64,000 bases of DNA, taken from contig CM034099.1 in assembly GCA_019914945.1 (NCBI GenBank), positions 3,658,001-3,722,000 of the forward strand. Reading direction: 5' to 3'. The DNA comes from Typha latifolia (Eukaryota; Streptophyta; Magnoliopsida; Poales; Typhaceae). The position numbers and the translations under genes are program-made. The notes under the pieces were generated by a model, which saw only the letters and a program-made list of their open reading frames with translations, was not told the origin of the DNA and searched no databases. Below, piece by piece: positions 22,181 to 32,144 of this stretch. Numbering within the stretch: position 1 is the first letter of the stretch; each line of letters starts with the position of its first letter.

Positions 22181-22750
22181 TCAATATGAGACGTCAATGC
22201 TAATGTGGTCCTTTTTAGCTTCTTTCTCAGCTACGATAAGATTCCTACAAACTGGGCATGACGCCGAAACCACGCCCAACCACTGGTCGATGCAGTCGTC
22301 GTGAAACGTGTGCTTGCATCTCGGCATCACTTTCACCTCTTCTCCTCCTTCCATTTCTTCCAAACAAATCGCGCATATCTCCCCCTCCCCCTCCCCCTCC
22401 CCCTCCCCCTGGCGGGAATACACCGTCACCGGGATCTTCTCCACGCGCCAGCGATCCCTTTCGGCCAATTCCACCGCGATGAGAATCTCATCCCAGGGAG
22501 TAGAGTCGAGGATCACGTCGCCGGACGCAAGAGGTCTTCGACGATTCTGGCGACGACGTCGAAGGCGGCGGCAGATTGATACGAGGAGTAGGACCATAGC
22601 AAAGATACCGATGCATCCTAAGACGGCGACGATGATGAGGAAGGCGTTGAGCTCCGAGTAGGAGGCGGAATAGTCTGTGGCTGTCGTCGGTGGATGGGCG
22701 CGGGTGCGGATGAATGGGAAGGAAAGAACTCCGAGAGAAGTAGCAGCCAT
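22181..22750 (-). CDS. RING-H2 E3 ubiquitin ligase, membrane-anchored (ATL-like)
   Basis: Intronless, 189 residues from the preferred ATG. It has a transmembrane segment at about 36-58 followed by an Arg-rich stretch (RRLRRRRQNRRR). A PVTVY element sits at 107-111, where ATL proteins carry their GLD motif. The RING-H2 domain lies at 126-168 (Cys126, Cys129, Cys145, His147, His150, Cys153, Cys165, Cys168). The spacing between the last two Cys pairs is 11 residues where ATLs usually have 10; the neighbouring paralogue shares this. A (GE)n run at 115-124 comes from a CTCCCC hexamer repeat. The protein is expected to transfer ubiquitin from an E2 at an internal or plasma membrane. An ATG at 22882 would add 44 hydrophobic residues, but it lies only about 10 bases past the TATA box, so the leader there is probably untranscribed. 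Confidence 0.88.
   Translation of the reverse strand: MAATSLGVLSFPFIRTRAHPPTTATDYSASYSELNAFLIIVAVLGCIGIFAMVLLLVSICRRLRRRRQNRRRPLASGDVILDSTPWDEILIAVELAERDRWRVEKIPVTVYSRQGEGEGEGEGEICAICLEEMEGGEEVKVMPRCKHTFHDDCIDQWLGVVSASCPVCRNLIVAEKEAKKDHISIDVSY
22379..22410. repeat. In-frame CTCCCC hexamer repeat inside the RING-H2 coding region
   Basis: About five hexamer units encode alternating Gly-Glu just before the RING domain. Because the unit is six bases, length changes would not shift the frame. Confidence 0.85.
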
Positions 22751-22890
22751 GACTATGAGAAGAGCAACAAAGGAGGACAACAAACAAAAAAACGAGAGGA
22801 AGAGAGCGAAGGAGCAGAGCAACAAAACACAAACAAAAACAGGGGAGCAACAGAGCGGAGGTCGAGTGTAGTTGTAGGACAAACCCTTTC

Positions 22891-22897
22891 ATTTATA
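22891..22897 (-). promoter_or_regulatory. TATA box of the first RING-H2 gene
   Basis: It reads TATAAAT on the minus strand. Transcription would begin near 22862-22867, leaving a leader of about 115 nt to the ATG at 22750 and excluding the ATG at 22882 from the transcript. It therefore decides the start codon. Confidence 0.6.
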
Positions 22898-23389
22898 ACA
22901 GTGGCGACTGTCCGAGTCCCAGTAGGAGTAGTACGTAGGAGAGGAGTTAGATACGGAGTCGTAGATAGTATACGCTTTTTTCTTATATATAAAAAAAACA
23001 CGGTATGAAATTTAAATTTCTTTAAAAAATAACGGTATGAAGTTTAAATTTAAATGAAAAAAGAAGATAAAAATATTTACGTGCAAATTCTTAAATGAAG
23101 AAAAGCGACAGGATCAAACACTATATTCAATTCAAATGCTAGTACAATCACTCGTGGAACTCACTAATACAAATTTCTAATCCAAAGTTCAAACATTAAT
23201 TTTTCATTTGAAATGTTGTGTAATTAGCTAGATGGGCAGAGTCTCGAATATAAGTTTCATTTATGCCAACAGAGTAAATCTTAAATCTGAAAATAGATTG
23301 TCATTTTAATGCATGTCTCAGTGCTTCGGTAGATCAATTACAAACAACGTATATTGCTTTGTATATATATATATATATATATATATGTA

Positions 23390-23470
23390 AAGAGAAGTGT
23401 CTCCAGAAGCACATCCATGGAGCATAACAAGGAAGAAAAGAGAGTAGTGGAGTAATACAAACTAGATTTT
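23390..23470 (-). pseudogene. Relic B of the RING-H2 gene start region
   Basis: On the minus strand a CTACTCTC leader block, then CCATGGATGTGCTTCTGGAG and ACACTTCTC, closely match the start of the 26.5-kb RING-H2 gene (ATGGATATGCTTCTTGGAG, ACACTTCC). After about ten codons the copy runs into a (TA)n microsatellite at about 23358-23386 and ends. An upstream block near 23877-23925 (CTAGTAGGAGA, then TTCTCACG) also matches the promoter of the intact gene at 26733-26762, so the promoter was duplicated too. Confidence 0.6.
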
Positions 23471-23670
23471 TATATTAAGATAAAATACTCATTTTCTAGG
23501 CATGGGTGTTCAAACGGATACCAACAGATCACTCAAACAAAATTCCTAATCCGTTGTCTGAGCACATCAACTATGGGATGCTCGTATAGCCATGAGAGAG
23601 AAGTGAACATAAAATAGTGGAGGATAGTAGTGGGTTGTAAGAAAAGAATAGTCGAGTTATATAGTATATA

Positions 23671-23852
23671 GGGACTTGTTTGTTTTGAATTTATGGACCC
23701 TCTGAACTAATTCAGAAAATTTTAAACTGATTCAGTAATTAAACATCTTTTTAACTTTTTTATATCTAATTAAATTTATTCTTCAAAATTTTAAGACTAA
23801 AAAATAAACCTAACTGATAAAGTGCAGGATTTAATCTCAAACCAAACAAGAC
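23671..23852. mobile_element. Tourist-like MITE, copy 1
   Basis: About 182 bases with imperfect terminal inverted repeats (left GGGACTTGTTTGTTTTGA; right end, reverse complement, GTCTTGTTTGGTTTGAGATT). The interior holds GATTCAGTAATTAAA and is AT-rich. It shares ends and interior, in opposite orientation, with the element at 39069-39222, so both belong to one family. The flanks are ATA and TTA, not a perfect TTA duplication, which fits an aged insertion. There is no coding capacity. Confidence 0.7.
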
Positions 23853-24051
23853 TTAGGTATAAATGCAAAGCAAGCACCGATCTCTAGTAGGAGACCTCTC
23901 ATTGTTGTTCTCACGTCGCTATTGGTAACTTACAGGAATAGAAAGGGTTCGGTGCTCCTATACGGGCTGAACATTTATTTTTTTATTTATTCGACAACTA
24001 TTAGGATTAGGATCGTTGGAAATCTAATCCTATAAGATTAAGTAAGTTTTC

Positions 24052-24103
<52 letters not shown>
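24052..24103. repeat. (ATT)17 microsatellite
   Basis: About 17 uninterrupted TAT/ATT units. It lies between the Tourist-like element and the long inverted-repeat element. Confidence 0.95.
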
Positions 24104-24546
24104 TTCAATTTTTGATAATTTAATTTGTTCGCGCATTAGCTATTCTGACATCTAAAATGCTAGCCTTCTCATACATACTAAACAACAGATCAAACGAGTG
24201 CTAGTTAAAAGCATCAATTGGTGTTAGTGTGAGTGACTGGTAGAGTTGGGGTGGTGAGTGTGTGATACTCAAGTGTTTGCGTCTTAATGTTTTTGGTTGT
24301 TTTGTAATAAAACTGGGTCCAATTATGAGCTTTTGTTTGGAAAATAATCCACCAATGCAACTACTGCAGAATTCTTTGGAGATGATCATATATAGCTCAA
24401 AGAACATATGCATGAATAATTGCACCCAGCCAAGCAACATTGAATATAAGAAACAAAATATAAATGGATCTAAGAGGGTAACTGTAGAAGGATAGCTTTT
24501 GCGAGTGGGAGAGGCGTTAAAAAAAAAAAAAAGGGATTTTAACAAA

Positions 24547-25281
24547 TTATACCCTATATTTTGCGATTCGTACTTCGTCTTTAGGAATTTTATAATGCGA
24601 CCCCTCATTTTTTTTATAATTTTTATTTAATGCCTTGACGTTACTTTAGCTAACTGACATTAACTATGTTATATAGTTTATGTGACTCTAGTTCAAAAAT
24701 TACTAAAATACTCTTAAAATGTCATGACTTAACCTAAATCCCCACAAAATCATTCTTCCCTAAACTAAACCCTACCCCACAAAATCTAAATCTTCTTTTC
24801 TAAAACTAAACCTTACCTCACAAACCCCACAACCCCACATAAATCTCCCAAAATCTCTACCACTTACAAGTCTTAGAAGCTTCTCCCAACTTTACATATT
24901 TTTCTCATCTCTCCAGTTCAAACTCCTTTTTTCTCCATCTTTTCCCAAATTTTCTTCATCTCCCTCTCCATCTTTGAGGTCGTAAACAACAAAATCGGTT
25001 TGACATTTGGGGAGCTCTAAGATCTCCATGGCTTGGAGTTTTGAAACTTTAAGATTGACTTAGCATTTAGACGATGTTCTTAAAGATGAGTACAAGAGTA
25101 ATTTCGAAATGTTATAAATTACATACTGAATTATAATAGAATATTCTCTTTTTGGTATCATTCAGTTTAATTATAATTATGTTAAGTTAACTCACAGTGT
25201 TAAATAAATATTATAGAAAGAATAAAGGGTTGTGTTATAAAATCCTCAAAGACAGAATGTGAATCACAAAGACAACCTGAG
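24547..25281. mobile_element. Non-autonomous DNA transposon with long terminal inverted repeats
   Basis: The left arm (from about 24553: TTTTGCGATTCG, CGTCTTTAGGAATTTTATAA, TGCGACCCC) is mirrored at the right end (reverse complement TCTTTGTGATTCA, TGTCTTTGAGGATTTTATAA, CACAACCC). Similarity continues inward for some 80-100 bases. Nearly all differences between the arms are C/T or G/A transitions, as expected of methyl-cytosine decay. The interior, about 500 bases, holds repeated ACTAAACC-type blocks and no transposase. Long inverted arms suggest a Mutator-type or foldback element. Exact ends and target-site duplication are not fixed. Confidence 0.65.
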
Positions 25282-26163
25282 TCATCCGCGGCGGATATAC
25301 TCACCACTATTCGTTATTATCATGTTTTAGTATTTGTTGAAATCCAATTCTCGTTTTATACGTCAGAAAAAAAGGATCGTTTCGCTAATTGTTAAAGTAA
25401 GATTGCCGTCACTTAATATTTTGATTAAAAAAATTCTAATTATTCTGTAGAAGGTCTGCTTCACGGATATGTGGAATAATTGAACTTGTTTATCTCATGA
25501 CATCACTCCCTAATGAGAACTTATTTCTTATCTTTTTCTGTTTACATTTTGTCTATCTCTATCTACTAATATCTACTAAGTGCTAATTCTTACATATAGT
25601 TCCTCGGATCTTGCATTACCATAGTCCAATATTTATCTGCTAAGATATATGAACAATTTAATTGTTATGCAGAACTTTGGGTCTGCAAGACCGATACCTG
25701 TGGTATTAGGTCTACTGTGTTGTGATAAAGAAGAAAGAAAAAGAAGAAGAAAAAAACAAAGTAATCACTCATGCAATTCACTCTCACATTTAAAGCCAAA
25801 TTTCAAACAAGAATTTCTCAACCCAAAAAAAATTAAAAAAAATTAAAAAATTGTTGCACAAGTAGATGAGCTGACATGCAAAACAAGCCGTGATATTTGG
25901 GCTAATTGAAACAGAACTCTCCAAAATATTTAAAATCCTTGGTAAAGGGATAATCTTAAACTTCTTGAATTATTGTCTAGTTTTTTTTTTACAACCAACC
26001 CCTAACATGACTGAAACGGTAGAACGATGAAACTATCTCTCTATATTAAAATTTTTTCTTTCTTTCTTTCTTAGAGAACGAGAAACAAACGTAACAGTAA
26101 ACTAATGAAAAAGAAATTTATGAGAATTATATGTATAAAATTTTTTTTTAAAAGATATAGGCA
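25282..26163. other. RING-H2 paralogue 3' flank, no gene supported
   Basis: AT-rich DNA with short TTTC and A-run repeats. No gene or recognisable element was seen. Confidence 0.5.
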
Positions 26164-26586
26164 TTAGTTGAGGTCCCTTGGTATTATTACAATGGATATG
26201 TAATTGCTTTTCTTATCAAAGGCATGATCTCTACAAAGCGGGCAAGCATCTGAATTTCCGATCAGCCATCGGTCGACGCAGCTCTTATGGAATATATGCC
26301 CGCACCGGGGCAGCACCTTTACCTTCTCTCCGGCCACTAACGTCTCCAAGCATATCACGCAGTTGACACCTTCTCTACCTCTATCGCAAGGGTAGACGGT
26401 GGCCGGCAACTTGTTGACAAGTAGACGGCGGCGGATGCAGTTGACAATGCCCATCATTGCTAAGACAAAGAAGACGCTGGTGGGGAGGAACTGGAAGATG
26501 GCCAAAGCGATGAGGTTGTCCGTGGAACTGGCAGCTTGTTTATACGAGTCATACAGAAAGGAAGTGTCTCCAAGAAGCATATCCAT
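26164..26586 (-). CDS. Short RING-H2 E3 ubiquitin ligase, paralogue of the 22-kb gene
   Basis: Intronless, 140 residues. A transmembrane segment at about 25-48 is followed by IRRRLLVNKLPATVY, then a RING-H2 domain at 76-118 (Cys76, Cys79, Cys95, His97, His100, Cys103, Cys115, Cys118). The ligand spacing is identical to the gene at 22181-22750, including the 11-residue gap before the last Cys pair. The C-terminus (NYISIVIIPRDLN) recalls the HISIDVSY tail of that paralogue. The protein is missing the long Arg-rich linker and the (GE)n run. It is expected to be a membrane-bound ubiquitin ligase; the target is unknown. A TATA-like TATATATAAT at 26641-26650 on the minus strand fits a leader of about 35 nt. 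Two decayed copies of this start region lie at 21.4 and 23.4 kb. Confidence 0.88.
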   Translation of the reverse strand: MDMLLGDTSFLYDSYKQAASSTDNLIALAIFQFLPTSVFFVLAMMGIVNCIRRRLLVNKLPATVYPCDRGREGVNCVICLETLVAGEKVKVLPRCGHIFHKSCVDRWLIGNSDACPLCRDHAFDKKSNYISIVIIPRDLN

Positions 26587-29217
26587 GGTGTCGGATCCGA
26601 TGACGATGCGGATGAAGAAGAGTAGAGGGCTCGCAGTAGATTATATATATTTGAATCTATAAATAGATAGATAGATAGATAAATAGATAAGATAAGATAT
26701 ATGAAACAAATTCAATAGTTGCCGAGTTCTAGTAGGAGAGAACTTCCTCTTCGTATTCACGCAGAGCAGTGAAGGGCTTAGTTGGAATCTAAGCCGTTTC
26801 TTGTTGGGTTACGTCTTACGAACCATTAATTAACATCTTTGTTTAAGAACTCTGTAAGCAGACCCCTCACTTTCCATTCGAGCCTCTTTTACTAATTATT
26901 ATAACTCCTAATTTTATACAGCTCCACTAATTACATTACTAAAATTAAAATTGTATTCCTAGTTCTAATTACTCCTATCCTACTCCACCAAAGAGTAATC
27001 TAGATAATTTTAAAAATCACTTTTATTTTTTCCAATAGAATGTGTACTGGTCGATTTTTGAAGATGATTAGGTTTAGATCATAAAATCCTCAAAAAAAAA
27101 CGGGGGAGTTAGCTGAAAAAGTTAATAAAAAAGGTAGGGTCTTTTATGAAAATTTCAATAGTTTTCAACACAAGATTAAATTCGTTCGGCATGGGATAGG
27201 GCTTGGGCTTGGGCTTGGGCTTGGGCTTGGGCTTGGGCTTGGGCTTGGGCTTGGGCTTGGGCTTGGGCTTGGGCTTGGGCTTGGGTCGCATGATCCGAAA
27301 GGCCCAAAGGGCTTACTTAACTCAATGTAGGTCGGCATGAAGTCGAATGTCGCAGCGAACTGGTTAATTAAATTTCACTCCAAAAACTAAGAGAACTCTT
27401 TACTTCAATTCTTACGTTTTTATTTTTTCTTTTCCATAATTTTAATCTTGACCATCAAAACATACCAAGTAACTCAATAATATAGCTAAACAACTCATCA
27501 CTCATTGGTGTATAAAGAGAAGAGGGATCGAAAGCATTATAAATCAAAATCGCGATATAATAATATCGATTAAAGTTGGAACCGAAGGCAATCAAGATAG
27601 TGGACCATTGTGTAGCAACTCAAACTGAAGTGTTAATTGATCTTTTAAGTGATTAGATATCAGCACTGCAATAATTAATATCTAAAAGGCTACAAAAATC
27701 TTCTGATCTTGTGAAAGATTTTCAAATCCAAGAAACGTTGCTCAGCGGCATGCACATAATAACAACACAGAGCATCATAAAAAACACTAAAAAAAAACCA
27801 CAGAGTACAACACTTGGCCCAACGGAATCCTTGTGTTCCTTTTTTTCCTTTAATTTGTTAAAATCCAAACGTCGTTAAAAACATTTTTTTTTTAGATTTA
27901 GTTTAGGCGGGGTATTTTTATACAACTTCATGCTACGGGTTAAATGGAATGTGATATGAAACTATAGACCCCCAAAAAAGATCAAAATATAAATAGCTCA
28001 AGGATGGTGTTGATCATAAAATCACTAAATTATAGTGTTGGTGAAAAATAAGTATCTTGGCACGAATCACCCAAAAAATGCAGAGGAGAAAAAAAAAAGA
28101 ATCAGTAGCTTAAGTCGAAGCATTCATATGGTATTTTGTTTTGATTTTGTACTGATTCCTCTTATTTCTAAATTTTCCAGTTTGTCACAGTCTATCTGAA
28201 CTCTGGATTACAATTCCCATAAGATATATCACAAGCATTAATAAATTCCCCTAAGAAATTTTTGGACTCACCAAAATTCTTTCAGTAGAAAATTGTGTGT
28301 ATTAATTCCACATACTTATGAAGACTAACTTGCCCAACAGCAGAAAAAATAAGGATCACAATAACGAAAGTTGGAAACATTCTCTCTCTCTCTCTCTCTC
28401 TCTCTTTTTGGTTTATGAGAAGTTGGAATGTTAATGGTGTCCTACTTAAACCGATATCGTAAACTTCTAAAACTGAGAAATGTAACATAAGCCTCTTTAA
28501 TCAGTATTATCCCACTGGGTGAAGACACTGTTAAATCTTGGGAAACACTTTAGATGCGGTAGGGAAAACAAAAGAAAAGGTAGTGGAAGAAAGCAATCTT
28601 CCATACCTCTCTCTCTCTCTCTCTCATCTCTCTGACAGTTCTGCACCTCATTACTCGTTTAAGTCACCTTCTACCCCGACCAGCAAATCATGAAGCGCTG
28701 CAACAAATTATTATGGAATAGGTTTCTTGCAGATCTACCTTTGTTAAATAATATATTTTGTCCTAGTCCATATAACTTGAGATCAGAGGAGTTATGTTGA
28801 TAGATGTGAGATTCCTCATGGATCAGACAGAACCTATAACAAAAGAGATATGGGATTCAATTCACTATGGTGACCATCTCAACTCCGCAAAGATCCACTA
28901 GGTTGGAAAAAGAAATGTTGTAAAAAGAGACAGTAGATTATAATCCTTCAAGACCCACTTCATATAATATAAGTATGAAGAAATGGATAAATTTTTTGAC
29001 AGGATACTAGGAATTAATGAAAATGAAAAAAGAAGAAGAAAAGATAAGGGTTCCTCGTAGTACTGATGCAACAACTGTAATTCACCTATTTCAGGCATAT
29101 ATCCCATATCCTTCTAATGGATTAGTCAGCTAAAAACAAGAACAAGAGAATAGGAAAAGATCAATAGTACTACTGCACGTACACTAAGTCCTCTTTCTTA
29201 CATGCCTTCTTCTCCTC
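26587..29217. other. Intergenic region without a supported gene
   Basis: It contains a (TAGA)n run at about 26666-26690, the (GGGCTT)14 array, CT runs near 28381-28404 and 28610-28625, and AT-rich DNA. The last 200 bases are probably the 3' UTR of the Dof gene. No coding sequence was recognised. Confidence 0.55.
27199..27282. repeat. (GGGCTT)14 hexanucleotide array
   Basis: Fourteen perfect GGGCTT units, 84 bases, in AT-rich surroundings. The C-rich strand could encode Pro-Lys repeats, but the frame has no gene context. The unit differs from the plant telomere repeat (TTTAGGG). The G-rich strand has runs of three G spaced by CTT, which is compatible with G-quadruplex formation. Confidence 0.95.
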
Positions 29218-29940
29218 CTAAGGCAGCAGTGTGGTGAACTGTGGCATGTCAATCCAACCTGGTATCCCATTCCAGTTTCCTGAATTGTTGTTGTTGTTAT
29301 TGCTGCTGCTGCTGCTGTTGTTATTGATGTTGTTGTTGGTAGTAGTAGTAGCAGCCGAAGTAGAAGTAGTGTTTGGTAATAAGAAGTAAGAAGTAGTCTC
29401 AGGGAACCATGCAGCAGCAGCAGGCATGGTATGATCAGTTGCAACGAAAGAAAGGGGCCCGGTCTGTTGAGTTGTAAGAGAAGAAGTAGAGACACAGCTC
29501 TCATTCTGGCCTTCCCCTCCGAAGTACACAGCCTGCAGCCTCTGCTGTTGTAGCTTCCAATGGAGCTCTTGGTTTACGGAGCTCAAGGATTCAATGGAAG
29601 ACGCTATGCTGCTATGGGTATTGCCATTGAATCCAAAAGCACAAGTCGAAGCCATCGCCGCCGCCGGAGGAGGAGGAGCAGCGAAAGTCTCAATCGGGTT
29701 GAAAGCGATGCGCGACGAGGCTGGGGATTTAGATTTCTTATTCTTGCGGCATCCCCCGCCGACCGGCACGTTGCGGAGGACGCCGCCTCTGGTCCAGTAT
29801 CGGCGGCAAGTCTTGCAGAAATGGCGAGGCTGCGAAAGGCTGTAGTTGTTGTAGTAGCAAAATTTGGTGTTAGGGGAGTCACAACGAGGGCACTTGAGGC
29901 CTTGCTCCGGTTGCCTCCCCGCCGACGACGACGACGACAT
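29218..29940 (-). CDS. Dof-type zinc-finger transcription factor
   Basis: Intronless, 240 residues. The Dof domain spans about 15-69: Cys17, Cys20, Cys42 and Cys45 (C-x2-C-x21-C-x2-C), preceded by EQGLKCPRC and followed by [20 protein letters not shown] and a basic KNKKSK segment that can serve as nuclear signal. Dof factors bind AAAG cores in plant promoters. The rest is low complexity, with an Ala/Pro-rich stretch near 87-97, a Gln-rich patch near 130 and an Asn/Ser-rich tract near 200-223 encoded by interrupted GTT/GCT repeats. It ends in [16 protein letters not shown]. The start ATG lies just before a Ser run. The Dof subgroup cannot be named safely. Confidence 0.93.
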   Translation of the reverse strand: MSSSSSAGRQPEQGLKCPRCDSPNTKFCYYNNYSLSQPRHFCKTCRRYWTRGGVLRNVPVGGGCRKNKKSKSPASSRIAFNPIETFAAPPPPAAAMASTCAFGFNGNTHSSIASSIESLSSVNQELHWKLQQQRLQAVYFGGEGQNESCVSTSSLTTQQTGPLSFVATDHTMPAAAAWFPETTSYFLLPNTTSTSAATTTTNNNINNNSSSSSNNNNNNSGNWNGIPGWIDMPQFTTLLP

Positions 29941-32144
29941 CTTGCTTCAAAAATTATGGTATAGTATCAAAGAGCTGGAGAGGAAGCAAATGGACTATGC
30001 CAGAGTAGGAATTGGATGGTTGTGTTAGGTTTCCTTTGGAGGAGGGAATAAGAAGGGTCTAGTTAATGAGGTCATATGCATGGGATTGAGAGGTAAAAGG
30101 GACGTCTTCTATTGCTGCCTGTGATTGCCATCAAGTTGGACGAGGAGGACGTTGGAAATAATTAAATTGATGCAATTGAATTTTTATATTTCAACACATA
30201 AAAAAAGGGAGATGGGATCGAGAGGTGGTCTAAAAGAAATTGCACGGTACTAGGAAGACAGATGGATATTAAACGACAATGGTGATGGTTGTAAAGTGGT
30301 TACGAACTATGATTGATGTGCTTGTTTGTGATGATGGGCACTTAGGCCATGTCATGCATCACAATTGTAACAGTTAAGTTTCGAACACCAATTTAACTTT
30401 CTATCTTAGCTTCTTGCTTTTTACCCTCCATAGATGAGATAAACTTGTTGATCGATGCATATGCCCATGCATGCATGCAGCATGGCCACGGATAATAAAT
30501 AAAGTGCATGGCAGGGTTGATAAAGACGGTTTTGGACTGGCCGGCCATCCACAGGCAGCCACTGCAGGAGTTGCAGAGTACTGCTTGTACTCCTACGTTT
30601 ACCTGCAGTATGAAGTCATCCCTCTCTCTCGGCACCACCACCACTGTAGTCCAGTAGTTAGAGCCTTTCTTAACAGTATATTCGACTTCCTCATGGATAT
30701 TAGATTTAATACTGCATGAATATAATTTTCTAACAGAACATTATATGAGTATGAGCTTATATGGCTCGTTTTTTGAGATGGTGTAGTTGACCTATCAATA
30801 TCTCAGGTGGGTTAATCTTTTTGTCTCTTTGTCAAGTGGATGATTAGCTATAGAACAAAAAATAATACAAAATACAAAATAACAAAATAAAAAATTCCCA
30901 TAATATTATATATCATTCTACCAATTAAAATACTTAGCCCCACTTAAAAGGAAGTGTGCCAAAATTTTATTAATGCAGACCAAGTAGAGTGGCAGCACTC
31001 AGGGAATAGGATGGCAGCCTAAGGATGGGTGTAGTCCTCCCTCTTTGTTCATAAACGAGCAACCCAAGGAGGGGATAGCTCTTCCTTTATCGTTTGTCAT
31101 TTAGGTGATACTTTGGGGAGTATGGGTTAATGCATGGGGCATCTCATGTCGTCTTTTATGTGTATGCAACCAATCAACTTTAATCATGTAACCTAAGAAG
31201 GCAGGGCTCATGAGAATTAGCTTTGGAATGATCTCAGTTAGGTCTGCAGCACACCCGCCACTGTCATATCACCAAGATAGTACAACCACTTCTTGATTTC
31301 TAATAATAATAATGACATTCTAAGGGGGTAAAAATGTGTGACCATACTTAGTGTGTGTATATATATATATATATATATAAGATATTTGGGTTATGAATCC
31401 GGGGGGTTAAAGAGTACTATAATATGGGAAATTTCATGAAAAGAAAAGGTCCCGAGCCCGAGGTTTACAGCTAAGTAGAGGTGGATGGGATGTGGGGGTG
31501 GGAGGTGGGGTCGTGATTGGGCTCGTGAAAGGAGGGCTGGGATCACGGCTCCCCCAGCTCAATCCCCCTCCCCCCCCCCCCCCATCATCTCTCTCACAAC
31601 TCTCAAATGCTCAACGAACACTTCCTCTCACGTGCTCTCTCCTAACTAACCCTTTCAATGTCTCTCGTGCCCAGCTGCAGGAAGTTGCTGCAGCTGGTAT
31701 AATTAATTACGACATAACCTGAAATAAGCATAATGAGTAAATAGAGAGAGATCCATGGGCTCATATGTCAGGTTAACATAACAGCCTTGGAATATAATAT
31801 CACAAGCAGTACGAGATAGCTCTAGTCAGACTTGAAAGATTGAACTACTCAGGGCATTTTAGGTAATTCTCAGTTTGCATATTAACAGAATTTTCTTTTA
31901 CATCGAGAGGTATCACAGTTATATTTATTATTTTTAGTCTGGATTATAATGTCTTACAAATTTCTAAGATTAATGGCCGAAACAAGGCAAGTAGCTGAAG
32001 GAGTTGCTGCAAAAGTTATTTTACAAAATGATATACATAAAACTCTACTCATAGAGTGATAAGGAGTGGAAGAGTGTCTGTCCTATGCTACTTACTATGT
32101 TTCAGTTATCAAATTTTACTTTACATCTCAACATACACTGCACC
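29941..32144. other. Dof promoter region and NUMOD3 gene 3' flank
   Basis: Upstream of the Dof gene there is AT-rich DNA with many GCATGCATGC-type short palindromes near 30465-30485, a (TA)n run at about 31356-31378 and a C-run at 31564-31583. The sequence CAGCTGCAG is repeated inverted at 31673-31697. No gene is supported. The frame at 31492-31722 is a product of GC-rich low complexity. Confidence 0.5.

Noticed and set aside
22751..22882. Upstream ATG adding 44 residues to the first RING-H2 protein
   Set aside because: A TATAAAT box at 22891-22897 puts transcription start downstream of this ATG, and the added sequence is a translation of a T-rich leader.
27109..27291. Pro-Lys repeat protein
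   Set aside because: The frame is a by-product of the GGGCTT array; there is no gene context or conserved flank.
29560..29964. Plus-strand frames opposite the Dof gene
   Set aside because: Antisense shadows; the minus-strand frame carries the complete Dof finger.
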